Of a stretch of 64,000 nucleotides of DNA, positions 25,385-36,100 are shown piece by piece. Position numbers and translations under genes: made by a program. The stretch is taken from NCBI RefSeq assembly GCF_000003605.2, contig NW_003118931.1, positions 381,017 to 445,016 of the forward strand, written 5' to 3'. Each line of letters begins with the position of its first letter. The stretch's first letter is position 1. Below the pieces are notes generated by a model. The model was not told the DNA's origin, did no database searches, and saw only the letters and a program-made list of their open reading frames with translations. This stretch comes from Saccoglossus kowalevskii (taxonomy: Eukaryota > Hemichordata > Enteropneusta > Harrimaniidae).

Positions 25385-26711
25385 CTCACTGCTTGCGCTG
25401 ACGACGTGGAATTTTTCATAACTCGCAAGCATGATTTCAATTTACTGAGTCGCTGGTTACATTTCTACGAGCTTTCATCAAAATCTAAAATCAATCTCCA
25501 AAAATCGGAAGGGTTATTGGTAGGTAGCTGGCGCAACATCACCTACTCTCCTCTCAATATCAAATGGAACAGCGTGGGGTTGAAACTGTTGGGTGTTTAT
25601 TTGGGGAATAGTCTAACTTATACTAATCAGAACTGGGCTGAACTTGTTGCAAAAGTAAATAATAAGATCAACTTCTGGACTCACTTTGTTCACAGCATAT
25701 CTTACAAACCGCGCGCTCTTAATACTAATAATCTGGTCTCATCGCAGTTAGTGTACCGCTTTAATAGCCTTGTGCCGCCATCGGACGTAGTTCCGAAGGT
25801 ACATAAAATGCTGCTCGATTTCTTTTGTCAAAGCTGACATTAGGTATCTGCCGCAACACTGTACCTCCCCTTGGAAAGAGGTGGACAAAATGTTACACAT
25901 CTTCCAACACGCATAAGTACCATGCAACTTTCCTATATTCAGAGATATCTATATAACAATTACCCCTGTTTTAAGTTTACAGACTTCTTTTTTATGCAAG
26001 CAAGTAATATATCATATCACTATCGAAGTACCTTTACACAGACTGCCATTATTTTATTGTGAACTCCTCCAGTGTTGGGAATCTGTAGATAAAGTGCGTA
26101 AATTCAATGATAATAAAGTAATTGATATTCTTAATGAACCACTGTTCAATAACCCACTCATCACACACCCCATAGGAAATGAGCCTTTTGTATGTGATTT
26201 GGTTCCAGAAACGAGTAAAACTTGGTTGGAGGCCGCTGATATGTCGGATAAAATTAAAATTCATTCTTAGCGTATTCTCAATCTCAGTATCAATGTTATT
26301 CACGATTCTATTCCTACTCAATGGAACAATACGATCAACAATTACTTCAAAGGGAACGGGGAGTGTAGTCAACCTTTTTCAAATCATAGCTTCGAACTGC
26401 ACTTTTCTGATGAACTAAATTTGCACTATATAAGTTTCAAAAGGGCGCAATCTATAAATATATAATACGTGTCCTTTCAATCCCACAACACTCACAAAAA
26501 ACTTGAAACTGTTTGGCGTGACATCCTTAGTCTTCCTTAAAATGCTAAACCCAACTTCAAGGATTGCTATGAAACACCAGTCATTAACAAACATGGGGAT
26601 CTGCAGTGGCGTATTGCCCATGGTGCCTTTCCAACAGGGAGATTTATTTTCAAAGCTCGTTTGAACAGTTCAGATAAGTGTCCGTTTTGTGACGAAGTCG
26701 ACACACTTTAT
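25385..26711 (+). mobile_element. 5'-truncated non-LTR retrotransposon (L1/Tx1-like) fragment
   Basis: Begins inside the reverse transcriptase at the catalytic box: CADD (A-D-D at 25397-25405) where YADD is usual. It continues with SKSKINLQKSEGLLVGSW and LKLLGVYLGN, the typical downstream region of L1/Tx1 reverse transcriptases. Further on, WRDILSLP, WRIAHGAFPTGRF and CPFCDEVDTLYL (about 26510-26711) match the C-terminal cysteine-containing segment of such elements. The reading frame shifts several times, so this is a dead copy. The equivalent place in the second duplicated block (after 47035) has no LINE, so it probably inserted after the duplication. Confidence 0.8.
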
Positions 26712-27320
26712 CTTGCAGCAGCAGCAGTATCACCTTGGTAGCTGGTAGCTGTAGGTGTGTCATGGCTCTAGTTACCCCCTGTCCAGGTCCAGGATGTTGG
26801 TGGAGCTCATTGATGTTTGTGTTGATGGTTGTGGGTACAGGGGAGGGTACTGGCTGCTCATGTAATGAGAGTTTTGGGAGCCCCAGACACTGGTGGGCTG
26901 TGATGGTGGAGGCTGCCACTGGTAACTCTGGGGCATTTTTGGGGGGTACTGCCTGCTGGTGGAACTTGGTAGGTACGGCTGAAGTTGTGGCTGGATTGGA
27001 GGGATTGGAGCAACCTGTCGCTGCTACTGGCGCTCTTCAGTCTGCCTCTGTCCCTCGTGTAGCACTGCCATGAGCTTGATCTTTGTTGCCCTTTTTATGT
27101 CCCTAAGAAGCTGTGCCAGACCCTCATCTATAAGTCTGGCAAAGGTGGGGGACCACCTGTTTTGCCAAACATAAACTCCATCAGACTTCGCTTAAAGTCA
27201 ACACTGAATGGCTGCTCTGAATCTGGAACCAGCATGGCTTCATCTTCTGCCGGCGGTGGTGTTGGAGACCTCGGCCTTTCCGCCACCTGGCCTCTGCCTG
27301 TCCGTCTCTGGCTCATCGAA
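26712..27320 (-). other. GC-richer segment with Pro/Gln-rich coding potential, unidentified
   Basis: Base composition differs clearly from its AT-rich surroundings. On the minus strand, 27128-27316 reads as 62 codons starting MSQRRTGRGQ with a run of prolines (SPTPPP). Downstream, one frame is rich in proline, glutamine and serine. No family recognised. It could be the first open frame of a mobile element or a captured host exon. It lies just upstream of duplicated sequence; the matching place in the second block is the assembly gap. Confidence 0.35.
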
Positions 27321-27324
27321 TTTT

Positions 27325-27805
27325 TCGAATATATACCACGAAAAAAGACGATAAATTCGGAGGATTCAACAGAGCCCAGAAACGTATGTATTTGCTGATT
27401 AGTTATACATTAAGAGGTAACACTTACTCAAATAATTGGATCAACTTATTGTCAACATCGCTTCCAAAAGAGGTTATCAAATGGCGAGTTTGACAACTGC
27501 CACGCCGATGCGAACTGATATATGCAATGTGTTTCAAGACAATAATAAATCATAATGTATTATTGTAATGTGGTCCTTTTTAATTAAATATGTGGAATAT
27601 GCAGTACATTCCTGCAGCCAAGACTTTTGCACTGTGTTCAGCAGATGTACACCCCCCCCGTCAGCCCTCACAGCGCCGCAAAGCAATATGGGAGTTGTGT
27701 AAAAAAGTAATAAATCACTGCATGGCACACGTGTAAGTATGCTCAATACACAGTCAGCCGGCGCACAAGTGATAATATATAAATGCGATATTTACTATAT
27801 GGGGG
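27325..27805. repeat. Segmental duplication, first copy (intergenic part 2)
   Basis: Closely matches 47524-48037 in the same orientation. Landmarks include GGATCAACTTATTGTCAACA, CTTCCAAAAGAGGTTAT and CAGCGCCGCAAAGCAATATG. Non-coding. Confidence 0.85.
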
Positions 27806-28154
27806 ATTGGATTAGATCTGGTGCATATCCTATCTTCAGACACATAGGTCACATGACCAGGCCGTCATCTTGGATTAAAGGCGAAATTTTCAATGCCGAA
27901 TTGCGCACCTTTCTGAGGATCTGAGTGCTCCAAATTGTTTATGGTGGTAGCAGTGGGACAAGGGCTGCAAATTTCATCAAAACAAACTTTAGCGGTCACG
28001 TGACTTTTTTCTAGAATTTTTAAAAATTTTGTTTTGCATCTCATTTGCATAATTTTCGACTAATCAACTAACCCTGCATAACTTGAAAGATCATATGACA
28101 TAATATTTAATTCCAAAATATAAAGTCCAGGCAATGAGCCGTTTTTTAGAAGAA

Positions 28155-28526
28155 GATGTGACTAACAAGTCAGATGACCATATATGGTCATGTGACATCA
28201 TTAAATATGGAAAATTGTAATATCTCAAGCAGTGTTACAGATAGAGACATGCAACCTGTGCAATATTGAAGCTATGGGACGAGAGATGTGACTAACTTAT
28301 GTGATAAGCATATATGGTCATTTGACCGCATTAAATATGCATAATTGTAATACCTCAAGCACTATTACAGATAGGAACTTGCAACCTCTGCATTATTCAA
28401 GCTATAGGACAAGAAATGTGACTAACAAATCAGATGACCATTAACGATCATGTGACCTCATCAATATGCATGACGTTAATATCTCTATTACTGCTACAGA
28501 TACGGACATGCAGCCAATGAGCTTAT
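28155..28526 (+). repeat. 130-bp tandem repeat, about three units
   Basis: Units start at 28155, 28285 and 28415, each beginning near GATGTGACTAAC. Each continues through GACCATATATGGTCATGTGA, a taATATGCATAATTGTAATA region and a GTTACAGATA region. Units are diverged from each other. Related single copies in inverted orientation appear at about 40890-41015 and 46395-46460. Confidence 0.75.
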
Positions 28527-28527
28527 G

Positions 28528-28634
<107 letters not shown>

Positions 28635-29420
28635 GTATGGTGTATGGTCGTCCTAACCAATCACCTTAATAACTGTCCGCCTTTTAGAACCACACCCAAA
28701 ATAGCATATTTATATATGCAAATATAAAAAAGTTGATGTGTTTGTAAACCCTCACTATTCTCTTGTTTTAAAATAGCAGTCTCGCTTAAGCTCTTCATAG
28801 TGACGGATTGTGCATAGATAACCTGTACTGACAAGTGAGTATTGAATTGTATTTTAGAAACACCATGTTTGTATAGTAGATCCTGATTTTTGTATTTAAA
28901 GATTTGGATAACACACAATAATAGACAGCTCAAAGTCTTTTATTTCAAATACTATACCCCAAATGTTAACAAATTGAATACACATTAAGTCATGGAGGGC
29001 GTCTCAAACGATTTGCACAAATTTGGAGAACAATTTGACATGGATGAACCACCGAACTCAATCACTGGGAATATGATTTCAAATAGAATGTTTATTTTTC
29101 AAAATACGATGCCTTTTTAAATTGAGCTCCAGGTGTGTGAAATAAGTTTTTATAGTTGCACAAATTGGAAGATTGTTATCATATTATTTTAGGTGTTCAT
29201 AAACCAAAATAGGGAGCATTCGATAAATATGTTTTCGATAAGAATGTTTTACCAAAATTTAGTTTTACATAGATTTAAAATTGCATCCACTGTACCATTG
29301 TGCAAATCCATTACTCGTACACTCGATTGGGTAAATGGACACAAAAGCATAATGTATATATACATCAACTTGCCATACGGCGAGAAACATATTGTATGTC
29401 TAATTAACATATGTTTGTGG
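28635..29420 (+). promoter_or_regulatory. Conserved 5' flank of copy 2: putative promoter and 5'-UTR exons
   Basis: This stretch recurs at 48590-49770 and 53045-54560. All three share TGGTCGTCCTAA, a TAGCTCTTCATAGTGACGG-like segment and then a splice-donor-like GTGAGTATTG (GT at 28835-28836). A conserved acceptor TATTATTTTAG follows, with GTGTTCATAAAC after it (29193 here). This suggests a non-coding first exon ending at about 28834 and a second UTR exon from 29193. The exon calls are inference; the sequence conservation is direct. Confidence 0.45.
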
Positions 29421-30109
29421 TAATACAAAATACGGCCACCTTCTTAAATGTACACGCTTACCAAAAATTAGTAGGAAGATTCATTATTTGATAAATTACA
29501 AGGGTTTCTAAATTAGCCCCCCCAAAAAGAATCACAAAATTATAATAGGATTGCTTTGATATGAACAAACCTTGCTCTCTCCAGCCTGATGTTAAATATA
29601 AATATCTGATGACACTCTTTCTTAAAAACTGTGAAATGTAGATGATTTTGCATGGCTCTGTTTTCACTGTTTTTTCAAGATTAATTATTTTACATATAAA
29701 TTAATGAGACATAGTTTTAAACTTCAATTAATAAAAAATAAATTTAACTATTCCCAAAAATGGCATGATGAACAATACTGTTAAGGCAATCCTCCCCCCA
29801 GTGAGCAATAGTTTTCTAACCCATGTTGACGGTCTTTTTGAAGTTAGCAAAATCTCTCATGTTATTTTACCACAGATGATACAAAATCGAGGCATTATTT
29901 CATTTACTGGAATATAGTGGTCTACTAACATTGCACCTGTGGTAAAAACATTCACCATGATCCTGTACGCTAGCATAGTGGTTAGAACCTATACATATCT
30001 AGTAAGCCTTCTCATCAGCTATTAAAGACTAACACTTTTCTGTACACAGGGTACATGAACGTGTGTACCACTGATATATTTCCTATCATAAAACGGATTT
30101 CCAAAAACA

Positions 30110-33100
30110 ATGGGGGCAGCTGAATCAAAGGATGACGTGGTCGAAGAGATTCTCAATAAAGACTCGTTGACAACCGCCGAAGACAAAGAACTGACAAAGT
30201 ACGAATTTCCGTTCGAAAATCTGATCTTAGAAGGAGGTGGTGTTAAAGGAGTGGCCTATGCTGGAGTGATAAAGGTAAACAAATAAACAATGAATTTAGA
30301 TTACACATCTTTTTGCACGAATCTACATCTTTCACATTTTGTGTATTTTCACCACAATTTACATGTTGGGTAGTCTATATATATACGTAAGATGGATAAA
30401 ATAAAAATAGTATAGATCTAATAACAGTTAATCGTTGCCCCATATCACATTATGGTACAATATACAATTGGGATACAATATACACCATTTAAAAAGTAAA
30501 ACATTATTATGTTATTATTACTGTTACTTTATTTCTGCTTTATGCCTTAAAGATTTTGACCGATGTCGGAATCTACCAAAACATAAAACGCTTTGGTGGT
30601 GGTAGTATCGGGTCTATGTTTGCCTGCATGTTAGTGGTAGGCTACCCACCAAACGAGGTCATGCTGATGATGGACCGTGAGCTCAAGGATATTGCTGAAG
30701 GTATGTACACTAAAAGCTATTTTTTAGCAGTATACGAAATGTATGCGTTATATAACCAACACAATATCTATACAAAGGTGATGGATAGTGAGTGAATGTA
30801 CTAGTATTCTTCGACATGACTTGTTGGCGGGCGTGAAAGGTTTATATACTTCCCCCATCCTCAGTTTACTTTTCACAAATTGCGGATCAACAGCTTCCAG
30901 GTCGCATTTCAACATCGCGGTAATTCACTTCCGCATTGCGTTGAAAAAAATACTTCGTCAATAATCGGAAAACTTCGTCTGTACGACACAGTATTTTGAT
31001 TGGTTAACGAAAGACATGACCTGTTAGGTCAAAGGAAGTTGTTCAGGTCAAATCATGATGAAAACACCATGGCGGAAATAGCTTTGTATCGAGAGTTTCC
31101 GTACGATCGAAAACATTCAACAACGAAGATAATGATAAAGATCTTGCCTTCGACCGTTTTCCTACAGACCCTACCCATTTTTGCACCGCAAATTCAAACG
31201 GTATGTAAAACCGTATTGTAATAAAATATGTGTATTTTTATGGACATGTTTATTTCTTCATTGTGAAAGTGGAAATCAGTGACGTATTTTTTCCTCAAAA
31301 AGACGTAGGATAATATTTCTCCGAGACCGGCGCTGTGAACAAAAAGTGCAATTTGGTAATTCTTCGAGGTTGGGAAGATGGTTACAATTTTAAACCCACC
31401 AACAAATTATCTTTTCTGAGGTGGTCCTCGAGTATAAGCCCATTTTCGGGCCCCTGGGCTTATACTCGGGGAAGTACGGTATATAACAATGTGTATACGA
31501 TGTAGGTAATTGTTCAAAATTATTATCTAATATATATGCTAACTCTAAACATAAACCACTGAATACCAGTACATTAACGTTCAGTTACTAATATTAATTA
31601 ATATTCATTAATATTCAGTTACTGAATATAAAAGAGAGTATATATTTTATATAATTGAGTAACAAATATGTACACTAATCAACTAAGTACTAACATATTG
31701 ATACTTGAGAATTCACCCAAAAAATGTGTACAATATAAATTTAATAATATAACAGTAGATATACGCTCAACTAAACGTACTGATGCTTATGAAAAATAAC
31801 TCAGAGAATAAACTGTTCCTTTTCTGAACTAGGCACTTACTAAAAGGTGTATTTGTCTGAAAACGGTTTGTTTCGGTTTGTTTTGGGTTTATTTGGTTTA
31901 AATATAATATCTTGTATAATATTCGCGTTTACTGACAAGCCAGTCTAGTGTTAATACGGCTTTGTAACAAACCATTTGATGTTGATTTATGTGTTTCAAG
32001 AACCGCCTAGTGTTTGAAATTACCAAACACGGAGTAGGAACCTGTTAATTTTCACTTTGATAGATGTTCCCTATGCCGAGTGGTGCAAGTGTTTTATTAT
32101 GGAAATACCCCAAATGAGTCAATTTTGTACCTTGCCATCATGGAAATGTGTATAGGTGTACTACACCAACTCTTTAATGGTAATAAACTGGGATAAGACG
32201 ACTTAATAGTAGATTCTTTTTAAGAATCAGTGCAAAGAAATTCCGATGTGAACGTATGACTCAATCACCATTGACGTATATGCAGGCTAATGAGTGGAAT
32301 TATATGCTGTGAATTTCGTTCATTAAATGATTGATTTGCATAAATGCCATTTTGCAACAGCAAATATTTCTGTAGGCCATTGTATATTTGATTGGATTAT
32401 AGACAACGCAATATGCTACAATTGGAGAACAATGTCTTTTCACCAACAAACCCGTTTTGTTATACACATTTAAGTGTATGTCCCGTACATGTAACAGTGC
32501 AAGGACATTACATAAAATATTCTAATCTTCAAACAAAGACACGAGAAGCTAATTTGAGATAAATAAAATACAAATATATCACCGTATCGCATAAAATGTA
32601 TACTTTCAGACCACTCATGTGGAATATTCAGTTTCCTGCCTAATCTAATTACAAAATACGGGTGGAATCCTGGATCCAAATTGTATAAATGGTTTGGCAA
32701 AAAACTTGAAGACAAGACTGGGAATAAAGATATCACATTTAAAGAGGTATGTATTGGCACGTGGATGACATATATTATATAATGGAGTTATAGTGATCTT
32801 TTAAAATTATAGTGTACTTGAGAAGAAACATAAAAACTAGAAACCTGAAAAACTCGCCAATACCATTATCGTGTCATGTTAAATGGGCTCAAGGACATAA
32901 CAAATAACTCAATTGACAAAAGATACGATAGTTCAAATATTTATATTTATATTGACATCGTGAATACACAGAAAAGCAATAGCATTAATTTTATACGATT
33001 AGCACTGAAATAATATTAGTATATATATGACAATGTTGTTATATTTGAACAGCGACAACAAGAGAAAACGAAAGTTGTAATTGTGGGTTCCGATTTTGAA

Positions 33101-36100
33101 GACAATTTCTGGAAAAAAAATTGCTCGAGCAGATTCACATTCATACATTTTATTTCCCCCAAAAATAAATAAAAATGCCTGAGTTTCATCGCCATGTCCG
33201 TTTACTTGCAGCTGTACAATTATACTGGCAAAGAGCTTTGTATAACTGTGACCAACGTCAGTCGTCGAACTACTGAGTACTGTCACATGAAGACTACACC
33301 CAATATGGCGGTACGAATGGCTGTTAGAATGTCCATGTCTATTCCTGGTAATTTACATAAATTATTTGTTTATTATATACTAAATTTCAAATTAATTAAC
33401 AATTTAACCCAAGTCACAATATTACATCTTGTAAAAACATGTTTTCCCAGTCGTGTTACAACCTTGGTATTTCGTTCTCGATTTCTCACACGCCCGTTTG
33501 AGATAATATAATCCTATTTTCTCATATGCCAGATCATTCGTCAATTACATTCAACTGCACTGCTACCAAACATTTTATATAATAAATTAAAAATGAAAAC
33601 TATGAAAAAGGCAATGACACGAAAAAGTGCATTGGAGATTGATTGCAAGAAAACGATTAGTGTTCATAGTGAAGTTAGAGTTGCAATTAATATTCATGAG
33701 CTTAAATCACATGACCAAGTTAGTAGAACACGGTGCATGCAGGATCGAAGTCACCAATATCATGATCGACCATCAACTAACATACTGTTCAAACCATCAC
33801 GATTCACATGGATTAGTTTGACATCAATAAATCATAATTTGAATAGCGCCGAGCACAGTGATTTAACGTGTGATATTTCGGTGTTTGGGATTTTTCAATT
33901 GATTAATTAAACTGACAATAATTTCACTTTAACATACCATTAAAATGTTTTTTTTTTAAATAGTTTTAAGTGTAACTGAGAATGAATAATTAAACTTTGT
34001 TATGCATTTTTTTTTATTGCTGGCTAATAATGCCAACATATTACGTAATCTTGTATTAAAGTATTAAATGAAAGTGTTTGAAATATGTATTGTAATTTTC
34101 TTTTCTATATACTGCAGTGACTGCTTTACTTAAAACAATAATTGCCTATTGCAATGAAATACAACCTAGTCAGTGACACATATTTTCCATATACATTTAT
34201 TTAATATTGCACTGTAGACCTTCGTCTGAATGATACACTAAAATGAAAAATCGAATACGAGTACGTATGATAAACTCAGAATTCGTCTCATATGCTATCA
34301 CATCTGCTATGTTTTTCTTTTGTTATTCTGTAGGGTTCTACGAAGCTGTTCAATATAAAAATGGTGAAAATGTTGACGTCTATGTTGATAGCTTCGTGTT
34401 GCTGAATTACCCATTGCACTGCTTTGATGGTACGCATTATGGACATGTGTTTTGCATGATTCTGTCTATATGAATACAAACTTGTAAATAATAAATAAAG
34501 ATAAGTACAAAAATATATCGAATGACAATTATAATATTTGTTTTTTTCTTTGGACAAATCGCTTCAAAAACACATTTGAATTGTTCACTATGTTACATTA
34601 ACATTGTAAATTTTTGTATATAATCTAATATTCAATTAGAAAACTATAACTACCAGCCTGGTTCTATGTATATTAATTTAAAAATATAAAAAACTCATCA
34701 CCACAGTTAAGCTACAGATTGAAAACAAAACATTCGATTAAAATATGACGAACTGGATGACAATATTTGTATCAAACAGGTGTATAATATATCACATTAA
34801 CACGATCTTACTATACAATATACAACTATACTGAGTATGGCACCTGAAATCACAATTTAATAAAATAAAATAGTGTTTTAGAAATAAAATGTTTAATTTT
34901 TCATCATTTAATGATCTAGGTTGGTGGCTGTCTACAAAACCCGAAGACAGTTTTCTAATTAAACTGCAACCCTTGAATCAAATGAGCAAGCTGTGGTCAA
35001 GCAGATTTGGTGAATTCAACAACAAAACTTTGGGAGTAATAATGGTAAGCTGAATTGGGCAAATACATATCAGTGGTTTGTTAGATTATACAGTGTATAT
35101 TGTTTTGTGAAGTTATTAAATAAACAAATACTGGTTTAATTCATAAACAAAACCAAACTAACTACTAGTATTATTATATTTTTATAGCAATCGGACACGG
35201 AACGTAAATTATATGAGGATTTTGTTTTCCGAGATGGAGAAGCTGATGCCCAGCCGGTTGAAAGACCAGATACTCCACTTGCTAGGTGAGTATGAATTGT
35301 TTGTGCAGATTACTAAATATTAATATAACATGGGTTTCTAAGTCGGTGTTTGTATGTTCTTGGATTTTTTTAGAACGGTAACACGGTACTTTTAGAATAG
35401 TTAACTTAATACTTTCACCAACAATTACAATTGTTATGTTAACACAGTGAAATTAAAATAACAGTTATTGATATATCTCATAAACTCTAAAACAAAAGCA
35501 TTAACATATATATTACACAAAAATTAAATGAAACGATAAATTAGAGCACTGACAATGGAATTACCATCCCAGACTATTACTGTAATGTTTAATATTAGAT
35601 AAATACTTAACGTAACGCATGAAAATGTATTTGTTTGTTTTTTCTTTAAATTGTCCGAATTTGGATTTTCATCACATATATTTTGTACTTGTCCTTGTGT
35701 TTACCCCACCTACGCCAAAACGCCACCTTGATAAAATATAAACCCACCCAAGGCGTTGTAATGAGTGTGATCTATATCCCCTGGGACTATATCCAAAGTT
35801 ATTGTATTACACATATTACACATACATGTACATTAGATAATCTGTTAATGTTAACCGATATTTGTGTTTAATACTCAAAGAGGTAGTGCAGAAGTAGAGC
35901 AAAAGAAAAAGGCATTGGACGAGTATCATGACAAGTTGTTTGCAGCATTCTCTGAGTTTTTGAAAGTTCTGTCTGATAGTAATCTGGACAAAAACTCCGT
36001 TATTGACAGAAACGAGTTAAGCAAGGCATTAGAAATGGTAAATAGCCCTTTTGGTTTTTGATGATAACAACGTTTTTTTTTAAAAATTAAAATGTCTTCA

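Noticed and set aside
26735-27073. 112-codon plus-strand frame rich in Gly, Trp and Val
   Set aside because: Composition is what the antisense of a Pro/Gln-rich minus-strand sequence gives. No domain seen.
33593-33910. 105-codon frame in intron 4 of copy 2 with a similar frame in copy 3 (57883-58215)
   Set aside because: The similarity is explained by the duplication of the intron. The frames diverge in length and sequence and show no protein-like constraint.
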